This document shows positions 10,131-23,398 of a stretch of DNA of 64,000 nt, in pieces. The notes beneath the pieces were generated by a model. It was not told where the DNA came from. It did not search any database and worked only from the letters and a program-made list of their open reading frames with translations. The stretch covers positions 88,761,561-88,825,560 of the forward strand of contig NC_088775.1 of NCBI RefSeq assembly GCF_954871325.1. The letters run 5' to 3'. Positions within the stretch are counted from its first letter, which is position 1, and every line of letters begins with the position of its first letter. Position numbers and translations under genes: made by a program. Source of the DNA: Gordionus sp. m RMFG-2023. Taxonomy: Eukaryota; Nematomorpha; Gordioida; Chordodea; Parachordodidae.

Positions 10131-13100
10131 TTATTAATCAAAAAGGCCAATTTTAGGGAAACTAGATTTATAACCGCTGTAGAGAAGTCTTTTAAATTTT
10201 AAATTGCATTTCTAACATTATAAGGTTTTTCCCCCGATTCAAAACATTTTTGAATCTTATGATTATGATCTTTATAGACATTATTTGTTTTTTTCGTTTT
10301 ATAATAGATATAAAAGAAAAATAGCTATAATCTTATTATATTTTGAATAGATTTATATTTTTCAATATTTTGATATGAATCTGTCTTTAATATTAAGACG
10401 CATCCTAGGCATGAAGATTTACAAAACTTTTGAAAGCCTCAGTTCTAAAGACAATATGTAATGCTTTACATGTATACATTTCTGGTTAATACTTTAATCC
10501 ATTTTAATAGTATAAATAAAATGTTAATTAACAAAATACAAAAAAAAAATCTAAAATTGATTTCAAAGATGCAAGATTGAACAAGCGCTATAACAATTAT
10601 AATATAATAAAAATTAAATAAACAAAATACACAAAAAATTTTTTTATATTATAACTGTTATCAAAAATCAACTTTTATCCTATAATAGACTTGCGGCATT
10701 TTCAGAGAAATGTTATATAACATAATAAGAAGTTAAGTAAAGCAATATACTCATTTTTTTACACTTATAAATAGAAAAGGTTTAGCATATCCCATATGAA
10801 TTATAACAACTTTGGGAGGAGTCTTGTTTTTTTTTCGAAAATATTTTATAACAAATTATAATTATGCAAGAATTTGATTTTATTCGTAGTTTTTTTTAAG
10901 AAAAATTTGCCCGCACTATTTAATATCATAGAGGGATTCAGTCATACCCCCCCCCCCTCCCGTCCTCTGTCTACGGCATTGAATCCTTTGGTCTTATTTG
11001 TTGTCATACGCCTTAATAGTAAGGAAATTTACTACACATAAAAATAATAAGGTTCATTATTCTCATACAAAAGTAAAGCTAGGATAGGATTGAAGGAAAC
11101 AGTGATGTGAGTTAGAAATGATTATATATCAAAGATTGGTGTTGTCGCATTTAAAAAAAATATTTCATTACTCTATAAAATATTACAAGACTTAAAATTT
11201 GAATTTTTAATACCTCTCACTCAAATACTATCAACAATATTATCATATTATTCAATCATGTTACATTACATAATTGATTCAATAAGGTAATGGCGTATAG
11301 CGTCGAATGTTATAGTGTTTCATTATGTTTTGTTAAAATATTATTTAACATTCAATGAAGTATTATATATATATATATATTATACTACTTGATTGGGGAT
11401 TCATTAATTTGAAGTGTAAATACATCGGTGATAGCTGAATTGCCATTTTATGGTTTGCACGTAGATTAATTATCTTATTGATCATTATATTAATGTACAT
11501 AAATATTTATAGCCTCAATGGCTCAGTTGCTTTGGTATTGATCCTGATTTTTAGGAGATTTTTAAACATCATTAAGATGTTAGCTAAAATAATATTATGT
11601 AGGCTGGAGATTTTTCTCATATATGTTGGACCTCTATTTTCCAAATCTCGAGGCTCACAGAATATTATTTTGGCTAGAGTCTTAATCGGGCAAATGTTTA
11701 AATTGAACCTAAATTGGGTTTTTAACAACACTATTTCTATTTTGAATGGATTGGTTTCTTTGGGGGTATGATATGTAGCAGCTGGGAAGCGATCGCAAGA
11801 TTCCATTAATGGATATATACTTAAATAGGCAATAGTAACTTTAATAAAAGATGGCGATTGTTTAGCAAATTGCTAAATAATGACAGCAGTATATATCGAC
11901 CTGATTGCATTTTAACAATTCCCCGTAGTTTACTTTGTATATATGTATGCACTTATTAACTATTTCATTAAATTTTTTCATAGTTATAATATATACAAAT
12001 AAGATCTCAGTAAGATTCTGTTAAAGAATCCAAGGATTAATTTTTTTTAAGAAAGAAGCGATTTAAATGGCTGTGTATTATGGGGTATAATATTATAGTA
12101 AATCGGAAGCGATTACATGATTCTATATTAAAAATAGCTCTTACTGCATTTTAAGAATTGGTCGTTGTTTAGCAAATTATTATATATTTAACATTAACCA
12201 ATGTTTTAAACATGCCCGATTTAATATATATATATATAATAATAATTTAATATATATAATATATAAACACCTGACAGGTAAATGTTTCACAGACCCATTT
12301 GAAATCTTCATATGAGATGGGGGGGAGGGGAGTTTAATTTGAAGCCAATGATTTTTTTAGCTTTTTTTTAATATAGTATAAATATATTTGGTCCAAGTTT
12401 GAGGCTGTAAATATATTTTGAGGGGAGAGGGGGAGGGTAACGTTTAATGAAGTCTCATAACTTCTAGCAATGGATGATAAATACTTTGGTATGAAAGGAC
12501 TCCATAAGGTAATAATACCCATCTTTATTAACAAGCAGCAGTTTTCTTCGTGGGAGAAATTTAAAGCAGAGATTTACATTATTATCCCAAAATTATATTA
12601 AACTCCTAACTAGGTTTAAGGTCTTCATCTTTACCCAAAAAGAATATGGCGACGAATTGCTCCACAGATAAATCAAAAATTATTATTTTTTGGAGGGAAG
12701 GGGGGAGGGGGTGATACAATTTTAAAATTAGAATATTTAACTATTAGATGAAAATTATTTCTATTTTCTATGCAAACTAAAATAAATTGCATTCGTTTAA
12801 TATCAGTCTATTAAAAATGAATAATATATTTTAAATGTATTATTAAGGTGATATTTTATGAGATTTTTTTTAAGGCTTTCACGATTACTCCAAAATCTTA
12901 TAATCATAAACCAAGTTGAATAAATTTACCTTTTTAACTTAAATCAAAATCTGTTTATCATTCCATGGTAATTAATATTTTTTTAATATAACTATTCAAA
13001 ATCAAACAATATATAATTCGTTTAACGATCAGGTTTCACGTTTATTTAATTATTAAAATTGAAATTATATAATAAAATACGATTTTAAAATCAAATGTGT

Positions 13101-14116
13101 ATATTTTTAATTTTATCATTATTTTAAAATAATAAAAACTTATATTATGATCCAAATCGCAGAATTTATAATATCTTGTTCTTATTAAGTGTTATGTTTG
13201 GCTATATCTTGTTATTCATTCACAATGTATATATCATAATTTTTATTTAGTTATATTTATTCTAGCTAATATGATCTATACTATTTCATAATATAGCATT
13301 CAATCACCCCAGAAATATTTAAAGCTTTTACTAAAATTAGTAATTATAAAGCCTCTAATTATCTTGAAATAGGAAGCAGTATATTCTTCATCATGTTTAA
13401 TGATTATTTATAACATAACTTTATTTAATGTATTTATTGAAAAATACACCATTTAAGTTTAGCTTTTATTTGTTTTAACTTTATATTGAGAATGATAAGA
13501 ATTGACAAGATTTCTATTATATATGATAAATATAATATTCAATTTAAACATTATACTGAGATATTTCTATCTTATTAAGAATTTAGAGGATTTGAATAAT
13601 TTAAATGTTATATTGTAATTTAATATTGATGAGGATATCTTATAATATTTTGATATAAATAACTAACATAAATTTTAACTTTATATGACTTATTAAGTTT
13701 TCATAAGATTTCTACAATATAAATTGAAAGTCCATTTTAATTTATATTACTTATTAGTAGAATTCATAAGATAATATAAATTCATTTTAACTTTATGTAT
13801 TTAATTACTATTAAGCTAAAAAAAGTATTTTACATAAAATTGTAAAATGCATCTTAATTTTTATTAAATTTATGTAAGAATTTTTATCTTTTTTTTCCCC
13901 CTTTCTAACAGCTTTATAAAAATAATTTATGTCATTTAATTATTAAATATAAACATAATATTTAATGAAATTTATTCTAGACAGTCAGGCATCAAATTTA
14001 CAGATTAGAAATTCAATTTTTATTCCAAATTTGATGTTTAAAAATCAATGTTTCAATGAAAAATCTATCCGTGCAAATAAAATGTAGCACTGAGAATACC
14101 TATTTTAAACTGGCCA
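10131..14116. other. Long AT-rich spacer, no gene seen
   Basis: Nothing exon-like was found. A decayed MITE family 1 fragment lies at 11575-11733, ending TTTTTAACAACACTA. There are (TA)n tracts at 11360-11385 and 12220-12265 and G-rich patches near 12320, 12420 and 12690. The last kilobase before the zinc-finger gene is nearly pure A/T. Confidence 0.5.
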
Positions 14117-17100
14117 ATGAATTCCAATATAGATGAATTGTTGGCAGCTTATGATCTCGCAAATTTTAGGGATACCCTTGTAAACGAATTTGATGAAATG
14201 ACAAATATACTGCAATATATGCCAAATTTGACTGGGGTGAATACTTCATTAAATAACCCCCCATTAAATATCATTCTCGATCAGCCCAATTCGAAGCATC
14301 AACATGCCAATATATTTGAACATTTTGAAAATATTAATTCTAACATAAGTCCCTCACAATTTATAAACAAAATTCATTATCCCCCAATTATACCTATATC
14401 AAATAAGCCTCCTCAAATTGCAAACTCGTTATCTTTATCCAATTATAAACGATATATATATAAGGACAACAACATTTTCCCAATTAACCAGTCTTCGACA
14501 TATGTCACAAATAATAATATTTTTTCTTTTTTTACGGCTAATTCACCAATCAAAAATTCAAATATTGCATTAAATGGAAACCTCATTTGTACCTCCATCC
14601 CATCTACCCCGTTACCTAGTATTATTTCATTGTCCAGCATGGTTCAATTATCCCCGATCTTATCTATAACTAATCTGGCTAATGAATACAAAAATACCGC
14701 GTCCAATATCATCAACGATACCACTACGCTCAATATGAATTCATCACAAACTTCCAAAGCAATTGATTCGGGAAATTCATGTAATATTCCTAAAAGTAGC
14801 AACGTTCTGGTATCATTGATTAATCACAAAAATCCCAAGATAAAAATACTCAACGATGTTCCGATAACTACAAATAATCATGAATTCTTGATATTAGACG
14901 CCCCCTCCTACGCTTTATACCATCGTAAGTTAGTTTTAGCCTTGGTCCATAATGATAGTTCGGTCAAGATCAATACAAGTTTCGCTGCCAATAAATGCCC
15001 TTCTTGTGGGATAAATTTTTCATTTCCGGAAAATCTCGCCAATCATTTGCAAGCCAAAACGGATTGCATATATCTCACCTTGAAGAGTGATAAGACTCCC
15101 ATTAAAAATACCAACAAAGCTACTGAATTTATGTTCGAAAATCACTGTAGTCTTATTCTCTTTCTAAAGAGTCATTGTTGTATCGAAAAAGGAGAGATTT
15201 GGTTTACTTTGATTAACCATGTTCGCATTCGCAAATCCAATCATTGGCGAAATTGGGATACTGTCGGATACAATACGGATTCTACAAAGGAGCAAACTTG
15301 GGATTCACTCTGGCAAAGTAGTAAAGAGCATACTGAATCGATGATTAAAAACAACGAAATGCGGTCGGATTTATTCAAGCTTAGCCCGCATACCTTCAGT
15401 ATTCTAAAAGACTTTTTAGTTGAAGAAGACACATGCGTTAATACTGGAGAAAATCTTAATGAAGAATCTGATATTTCTGATCTTAGTAATCTCAAACTTT
15501 CAGCCATATTGCCGCACGAAATCACTGTTAGTGACATTTCTATCAGTCTCAATTCTTCAGCCATATTGCCGTCAATTACTGTCAAAGATATCTCTAGTAA
15601 TCTCAACCCTTCATTCATATCGCCTCATAAAATCATTACGAATGACACCTCTAGTAATCTCATCCTTTCATCTAATCTGTCGCGTAAAATCAATACAATT
15701 GATATCTCTAACAGTCTCAATCCCTCCGCCATATCACCACATAACATTAATACCAATGACATCTCTAGCAATATCGGCTCTTCCATCTTATTACCACATA
15801 AAATAGTTACGATTGATACCCCTAGCAGTCTTAACCCTATATCTATATCACCTCTTAAAATCGTTACAGATATAGAACCTGATTCGTCATCAACAGCTTC
15901 TATATCACCTATCATAAGCCCGCCTTTGTCGGAAGTCGATAAACATCCGTTTTTATGTATATACTGCACGGCCCCTTTCAAGAGCGCTTCTTCTCTTGAT
16001 TCGCATTCTCGTTTGCATTATTACAAATCTCCTATAAGCTGCCCCGAATGTAGTACAGGTTTTACCAAACTTCAGGATTTGCACGACCATTTGATCGCCA
16101 GTCTAAAAGATGGTAAGGTTTCACGATCGTCTGGCACTATTGTATGTTGGGTCGGGTTTTGCAGGCGTCTACACTATTCATGCCCATTTTGTCAGGGGGA
16201 TAATAATGACTTATTAGATGAAGATTCTTCCAGAGGCCACATCAAATCCCTTCATGAGCACTTGGTCAAATTTCACGGGTTTTTATCGGGCCGAGCGAAA
16301 GGCAAGAAAAAATCGAAGGAGTCATCTTGTTGGTATTGTCATCATACCGTTTCGATATCATCCAACGATTTTTGGTTGTACCATACACTTAACGAATGCG
16401 AGGCTTCTAGGCCTTTCAAACGAATCGTGTATCGGTGCCCTTTCTGTACCAAAGCCAATCGCCGTTTTACCTCTGAAAAAATGTCCCAACTATCACGGAA
16501 TCTATCCAAAAAAGAACTCATACAAAATATAGCTGTCCTGGGACGCTCAACCCTATTCAAATCGCCTTTTGAATTAGCTCTCCATGCCAAACTGATGCAT
16601 GGACTATACTTTGAAGAGAAGGGCGTAGTCAATTCTAAACCTCACCCTTTAAAGAGCTTCCCAATTTTGGGGTTAGAATGTAAATCCTGCCGGGCCCGCT
16701 TTGACGATATAGGCTTGTTGGATTGCCACATATTCGCAGGTCGATGCCACGATAATAATAAGAATAATGATGTGCTCAATGTTATAAATAATACTGACGT
16801 TTTTAATAGGCAAATTTCTCACAATTTCGATCTCAAAACCCTAAGCCTCTCCGATATTCGCGTAGTTCTTAAAGCTTTACCGATTCCTGAAACACCCTGT
16901 TCTCAATCACCTTTAGATAGCTTAGAAACAACTTACGATTGCGATATCTGTGGAAATCGCGCGGTTACAAAACTAGAATCAGTGCTCCACGCACTAAAAC
17001 ATGTCGATATAATGCCACATTTTTGTCCGGTTTGCCCTAACACACGCATGGGCTCCCAAAAAGATTTCGACGAGCACTTAATTAAATCGCATCAAGGACG

Positions 17101-18159
17101 AATCGAGTAATATTAGCTGCGGCCTTTTTCAGGCAACATTTTTTCAAAGCGTTTTCCTAGGCATGTTTACAGCAAATTTTTTTAATCTCCAGGCAGGATA
17201 ATGATTTAACTAGTTATTTTTTTTAAAAAAATGATGGTTCCGTAATCTCCGACACCATTTAAGAAAAAAAAACTTGCCTCGGAAACTGCTTTGAAAAAAA
17301 GGTTTTGACTGAAAGTCGCCTAATAACGAAATCATGAACTTTTATTGAAAATCTATATGAATATTTTATTTTATACCTTTTAACTTATATATTTTTTGAA
17401 AATTGTAACATTTTTCCAAAAATATAACATTATATTTTCGTGACATTCATAACTGAAGGCTTATTTTTAAATCTATATTCCTAAAGACATGTCAATTAGG
17501 TTAATGAAAGACAATCTTTAAAGCCGTAGCTTAGCTGTTATTTTAAACCTAAATAGTTTTTAATAACATCCTCTTCATGGTAAAATGGTTAGGGACACTT
17601 TTTTGATGCACGCTATCGAATATCCCTATTTTTTTTATTCTGAACAAGAAAATGCTATTTTTAACAGCTGGCCACTCCTAAAACATAGAATTTGGCCACT
17701 AATTTTTTTTTAATAGTTAAACAAGTTATATCAATTCACGATATTAATTATGTAATGTCAATAAAAAATAATAGCTGCTGCCATTGTTCCGTTCATTTTA
17801 ACTCCCTACTACCTTACATCGTTCACCTGCAAAGCATAAACGCCGAAAAAATTGAGGCAGTTGCGGGACCCGAAAGCGAGGATTTCGTCGAGGAAGTTGG
17901 TTGGACCTGCGAAATTTGTCCCAACGTAGGGTTTACATCTTTAAGTTCTCTTAGAACTCATTTACTCGTGGCTCACAAAATCACGCATTACCCAAAATCG
18001 GAATCTGGCGCCAGCAATTTAGACACCCTCTATTATTCCAACGACGATTCTAACATTTGCGCTATTTGTAGTCAAAGTTTTTCCGATACGATTACGTTAC
18101 TTAAACACGGACGAATACATGGGATGGCATTTATAAAATCCAGAACAATCATGTCTTGA
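14117..18159 (+). CDS. Large C2H2 zinc-finger protein, probably two exons
   Basis: Exon 1 (14117-17106) encodes about 996 residues. An Asn/Ser-rich N-terminus is followed by a C2HC-like finger near residue 293 (KCPSCGINF), a 19-residue tandem repeat (about 455-585), then a run of irregular C2H2 fingers (CIYC, CPEC, CPFC, CWYC, CPFC, CKSC, CDIC, CPVC). A GTAATA donor overlaps the stop codon at 17107. Splicing to AATAATAG at 17774 is in phase and adds a second exon (17775-18159) with three more fingers (CCHC, CEIC, CAIC). The total is then 1124 residues. Finger spacing is irregular, with long loops, unlike KRAB-type arrays. It is likely a nuclear nucleic-acid-binding protein. I do not recognise an ortholog. 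The alternative is two adjacent genes, the second starting at the ATG at 17755. Confidence 0.8.
15479..15871 (+). repeat. Seven 18-19-residue tandem repeats within the zinc-finger ORF
   Basis: Units follow D-I-S-S-N-L-N-P-S-x-I-S-P-H-K-I-x-T-N. Five are 19 residues (57 nt) and the first two are 18. The repeat is in frame and Ser/Asn/Ile-rich. It separates the single N-terminal finger from the main finger cluster. The opposite strand is also open over most of it, a by-product of the repeat composition rather than a gene. Confidence 0.85.
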
Positions 18160-20090
18160 GATTTAATTAATTATGTAATTATGATAAGTAATGTCTATTT
18201 TCCTAATTATTGGCAATAAGCCGAATGTAATATATAAATAATCGTGTAATTTTTTTACAATCAAATTGTGATATTATATATACATTTTTTTAAAAAAATA
18301 TTTTTCAATCGATGTAAATTATATTAAGGAAATAAAACTATATTAGATTCATTTTTTTTTGGCTCATATTTTATAGTTTGAACGTGACAAACATCCGATT
18401 TCTTAAAATTTATTGATTGGTATTTTTAACAAAAAAAAATAGTGGGTAATAGCTTAATGTCGGTTAATTTGGCTCAACCTACAGGCGCGTGTCGGATAAA
18501 ATCCGCTAACATTAAGGCGTTTTAATTCATATTAGTTTCTTTCAAATTTGAGCTGCTATAGTTTTAAGGAAAACCCCGAGGTCAAAGTGATTATTTTCGG
18601 CTAAAAACTTTGTTTAATCGTGTTTTTTTTAGCTGGCTAATAATTGACTTAAAGAGCTAAAAAAAATCTAATTACCCAACAATTGTGAAAAGAAACAGAC
18701 AATAAGAGGTGAATTTAATAACAATAATATTTAAATACCATATTGCTCAAAAATGTATCAAGCCACTGACCATGCTCATTATTAAAATTCGGATTTTATG
18801 ACCGCATTAACTATTTTGTATCATTCAAATTTAAAATATGCTGAAATTAGAAATTACTTATAGAAAATCCTATTTTATTGAACAATAAAGTTCATTTTGC
18901 GATAAAAATGACATCCGGAGAAATCATGACAACTATTTGGTTTTATTTTCATTCCGAGGATGTCTGAAGCATGAATAATAATTTGGGACTTTAAAGGTTC
19001 AATTTATCTCCGCTTGAACAAAAGCCAACCAGGAGCGTTCCAATCGCGACGATTAATATGAATTTTTATGAAATACCATACCCCGGACTAAGATATGAAA
19101 TTTAAGCCGCTTACCCATTAATATGGCTTGTAAAATAACGGGACGTACAGTTGCCTTTATAGCATTCTTCAGGTAAAATTGAATAGCCACTGCGAAGGCA
19201 ATACTATACAAGATAAAAAGCAGAGTATCAAAAAAAAAATTTAAACAAAAATTATTTAAAAAAAAATATATTTTAAAAGATTTTGGCATTTTTAGGTAAG
19301 ATTCAAAAAAAATTTCTAAATATTTTTGCTCAAAAACATTTTTGAAGGTTTTTTTAAGTTTAATTGAAACGTTATCATAAAATATATTTTGTACCAAGGA
19401 ATACTTCGAGTGAGCTATGTCGGTATACATGGGGTAAAATTGACCAAATAACCTAAGGGGAACTCAGAGGTTTTACGATGGTAGAATTGGAATGCTTTAA
19501 GTATTTTTTTTATTCATTACCTTGGTTCACTTATTTGACGATGCGTTTTATAACGCAAAACGTTATTTTTTTTTGTCCTCATAATACCAAAATATATGAT
19601 TTGTGTCTTTATCGATCATAAACATATAAGAATTAACAGATTTTAATAATGTATATATACTTAAATAGTATCAATAAGCTTAAATAGTATCGTAGAGTTA
19701 TTTGTAGATATTTTTGATAAATGTGATCCGTCATTGGTAAACTCGTCCTAAAAATTGGCTCAATGGAGTTTTCAAAATATTCAATTTTTGAAACGATAAC
19801 AAGCTAAATATTAATATGAACTATAATTTAGTTTATATATTATCTACCTGTAAATTTATCATCGAAAACGGTTAACCGATATTATATCATTGATGAATTT
19901 GACTTTATGACGGGAGTTTATGAAGAAGGGGATCTCGTATTTCTATGAATTCCCAAATTATAAATTTAGAAATTCGGCGTTTCGGTTAAATATTTTTTTT
20001 TTATAACTAAAAGGTTTTAACCCTTTTATTACATATAACTACTAATCAGTCATACAGTGTATTTTTTAACCTAGAAATTTTAATTGTGTT
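18160..20090. other. No gene confirmed
   Basis: Mostly AT-rich. A GC-richer minus-strand stretch at about 19125-19215 has a good donor (GTAAGC) and an open Cys-containing frame (PEECYKGNCTSRYF), but I found no partner exon or family match. 18440-18700 and 18890-19060 are moderately complex without a recognised feature. Confidence 0.35.
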
Positions 20091-20272
20091 TATTGTTGTT
20101 AAACGGCTCGATTTGTTATATCCAGAAAAATATTAAGCAAGCCTGAAGATCTTGTTCATAGTTGGCACAAAGGTTTGAACATAAGCGAAATTTCATGGCT
20201 TAGGCAATATTTTTCTGGCTAAAATATTGAGTTAGCTGTTTTATAAAATTCGGCTCAAATCAAGCTCAACTA
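20091..20272. mobile_element. hAT-like MITE (family 1)
   Basis: A 182-bp copy starting TATTGTTGTTAAACGGCT and ending CAAGCTCAACTA. It is flanked by a perfect 8-bp duplication, ATTGTGTT (20083-20090 and 20273-20280). Interior motifs (CCAGAAAAATATT and GAGTTAGC) match the copies at 488-708 and 61884-62053. Confidence 0.8.
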
Positions 20273-20689
20273 ATTGTGTTTTATAAGTATTATTCCTTTT
20301 ATTTCTTATATTTATTTATAAGGTGCGAGTATATTTAATGTCAGATTCTCCCTATATTTCAAAACTGACATTTTTCTTAATTATTAATTATACATTATTA
20401 TTCAAAAAAAATTTAATAAGGATAAACAAGGTATTTCTATTCAAAAAAATTTTTTTCGTAATCTTATATATTCAAAATTATTCGTATGTAACTAATTGGT
20501 TATAAATATGATTTCCTCTTCTTAAAATTTTTCATCTGATTATATGATATAGAGGATAGGGACCGCTATTCATCGTAAGTTATAATTTTTTTTCAAACAG
20601 TTATACCTTTAATAGACGAGGAAAATTAAAATCAAATAAAAATATTTTTTAATCTTTCCAAATTATCTAAAAAATTTATCGAAAGTCCA

Positions 20690-21380
20690 CTTTGTCGGGC
20701 AGTGAAGAAGCTTTAAAAGAAAATTCTTGTCAATCCATTAGCTAATTTGATCAACCATAGATCGCATATACATTTTAAACAATATATGCTCACTGAAGCC
20801 TTTTAATTGGGACTTCAAATCAGCACTCTTTTCAGTTGTTGGGCTTTGAAGAGTTGGGATAATGATATTATCACATTTAATTTTACACGTTGATAAATTA
20901 TATATAATTTTTTTTCTCGGAATCAGAGGTTCATTTTTTTTCTTTCATAGGAACCTCAGGGATCCATATTAACTAGCATTACTTAGAGAAAGATTTTTGT
21001 CACTCAAATTTGGACCGAACTCTAAAAGATATGTAAGCTGGTTTGAACTTTTTGATATAACGATCAATCAATATTTTATTTAGAAGTACGTATACCAGTA
21101 TATTTTTAGATTTCTTTGGACAAGGAGACTGCATCTGTGCTAAACCTATTTGTTGTTTCTGAAAAGCCAATGTCATAAATATTATATTCGAACACTTTTA
21201 TGGAATTTACATCTCCATCAAGTTTCCGATAACGGTTTCATAGTAAAAAGAGTGAGTAAAATTTGCCAGCATTGAGGAGATGACAAAAATATACTACATA
21301 ATTGTTACCAAAACAGGCCAGGATTGTGTCATATCTCCAAGTAAACAAGTTAGAAAAACTCATGCTTATCTAATCAAATA
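20690..21380 (-). pseudogene. Decayed coding-like stretch, unidentified
   Basis: The minus strand carries short open stretches with normal amino-acid composition, for example PTLQSPTTEKSADLKSQLKG near 20845 and DGDVNSIKVFEYNIYD near 21200, broken by stops. This suggests a degraded transposon protein or a dead gene. I cannot assign a family. Confidence 0.25.
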
Positions 21381-21564
21381 ATAAAAGATGTGGATTTTTT
21401 TTATAGATTTAATAAAATAATTATCTGAAATAATTAAGACCTCGTTGTTACTGAACCAATTTTTGACTTTTAAAATCTAGTTGACTTCATTTGAAAATAA
21501 ATAGTGAATCATATATCTCTTCAAATGTTTAAACTTAAATTATTTTTTTATTATTTTGTTAATA

Positions 21565-21650
21565 GTAGTGTTGTTATCGATTTGGGTCGATTTTCAAAAA
21601 AACGTCAAACTCAATTTTTTATCCAGATAATTATTACTCAAGCTTTCTCA
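21565..21650. repeat. MITE family 1 fragment
   Basis: TAGTGTTGTTATCGATTTGG resembles the family 1 end, followed by CCAGATAATTATTACTCAAGC, which matches the interior. The other end is missing. Confidence 0.45.
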
Positions 21651-22112
21651 ATCTTATTTAAAATAATTTTTTTATATCCCTTTCTGTCAAATGTCTCCCT
21701 TTTTATTGGAATTGTAAATTAACTATAAAATTGGTTTCTTCTATATAACACAACCAAGCTGACAAAGACTAATCAATTTAAAACTAATTCTGCATTGATT
21801 TATTAGGAAGAAAAGAATACTAGTATGAACTCTTAAAGCTACCTCTTTCTACGCCTTAAACAAATTCAATAAGTTGGTTAGTAGTGTTAAAATCTATAAA
21901 ACATTCATCAGTATTTTATATAATAATAATAATAATTGGCAAACGCCAAATAATTTATATTTTAACGTGATTTTATTTTGACATCTCAGATTATTAATAT
22001 TATTGATCCAAATTATCGATTAATGTTCAACCCTGCCAAGTCAACATATTTGCCAAACAACTATCAAATTTGTTTTGAGATTCAATAAAACCCATTTTTT
22101 AATATATATATA

Positions 22113-22638
22113 TGTTAGCATCCATGTGCTTTATCCGGCAAGAGCTTTTTTTTAAAGATCTAATATTATCCCAAACAAAATATCATTATATTTTAATATG
22201 TATAAATAAGGTTAATGGTTACCCGGTTAGTTTTAAACATTATCTTCTTCTATTATTAAATTTATATATGTTAGAGTCAATGTATTTTTTTCCGGCAATA
22301 TGTTATTTTTTTTAGCTTTAGATTATTTTAGAGCGAGTTGATTTTACCGGAAATGTATGCCATCATGTTTGGAATACCTATCTTATGATTTGTAGACAAT
22401 TTTGTTTTTAACCATTGAGCCATTTGTAATTTATATAAATAAAATGTATGAAAAATCTAATATAAATTATATTAAGTTTAAAAGTTCATAGAAAAATTGT
22501 CTAGGGTAGGAATTCTAAACCTGACTGCATACAATTCCGGTAAAATCATGTTTTTAAATTTAAATAAAACGCGCTCAAAAAATGATTCAAAGTTATAAAA
22601 ATAACACATTGCCGGAAAAAAACACATTGACGCTAACA
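22113..22638. mobile_element. Hairpin MITE, family 2: truncated end plus copy B
   Basis: The complete copy spans 22269-22638 (370 bp), from TGTTAGAGTCAATG to CATTGACGCTAACA. Its ends pair (TTTTTTTCCGGCAATATG with CATTGCCGGAAAAAAACACA), and inner inverted parts hold ATTTTACCGGAAATG and ATTCCGGTAAAAT. About 155 bp upstream (22113-22150) is a separate truncated left end, TGTTAGCATCCATGTGC followed by ATCCGGCAAGAGC. Confidence 0.7.
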
Positions 22639-23254
22639 TATATATATTTAACAAGTCTTACGAGTTCGAATTTCTTTTGTTAATAATTTTTAAAGATTAT
22701 GGATATAATATTTTGATAAATTTATTTTTCTATTAGATTATATTTGAATAAATAAACATATGACGATACATATGAAAGTTACAGTTAGTTTAATAAAGTT
22801 GTGGAAAAATTATTTAATAGTTAGTCTATGGCAACTCTGCGCTTACGATTTTTAATCCCAGCTCTATCAATCAAAAAGAGGTCAGAGTGTGTTAGTATGG
22901 TATCTAGAAATCATAGAAATTGTATTGGGTTGTAGAGGTTTAGTTAACATAAAGTATTACCACATTGAAACACCATCATATAAGTAAACAATCGATTCAT
23001 CGAGGAGACCACACATAACACAGCCATCTCCCCCCTCTCTCCCTCCAATAATAAATATATTGTTGTCATTATTAAAACAATAATTTGAAAATAAAAAAAA
23101 AGTAAAAGTTTTAAAATTTATTAAAATAATGGAAATTTTTCAGGAAAATGCATTTTAAAATAAAATTAAAAATATCAAATGTATACTTTAATAATCACCA
23201 TGTATGAAGTCTTCAGGGTGAGGGTAGGCTAGTAGGAGAGACACCCTTAGGCCC
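22639..23254. other. No gene seen
   Basis: AT-rich with a short C/T-rich patch at 23025-23045. No recognised feature. Confidence 0.45.
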
Positions 23255-23398
23255 TCCTATGAAAATAAAGGTTTATAAAGCTTCATTACTTGTGTAGAAA
23301 TATTTTTTAAAAAATTATTTTTATTGAAGCAACAGTTCGTATATAATGATTTTAATTATGAATATTATTTATTAAAAAATTTTGCCATCACTTTAAGT

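Noticed and set aside
11478-11806. Overlapping open frames on both strands
   Set aside because: Both lie over a decayed MITE family 1 fragment, and neither resembles a protein family.
15241-15981. Long open frames on the strand opposite the zinc-finger repeat
   Set aside because: They are created by the 57-bp repeat unit and the codon bias of the real gene. The sense strand carries the fingers.
19053-19430. 125-residue minus-strand open frame
   Set aside because: It is Phe/Leu/Lys-rich over poly-A/T and has no family resemblance. Only a small part near 19125-19215 looks exon-like, and in a different frame.
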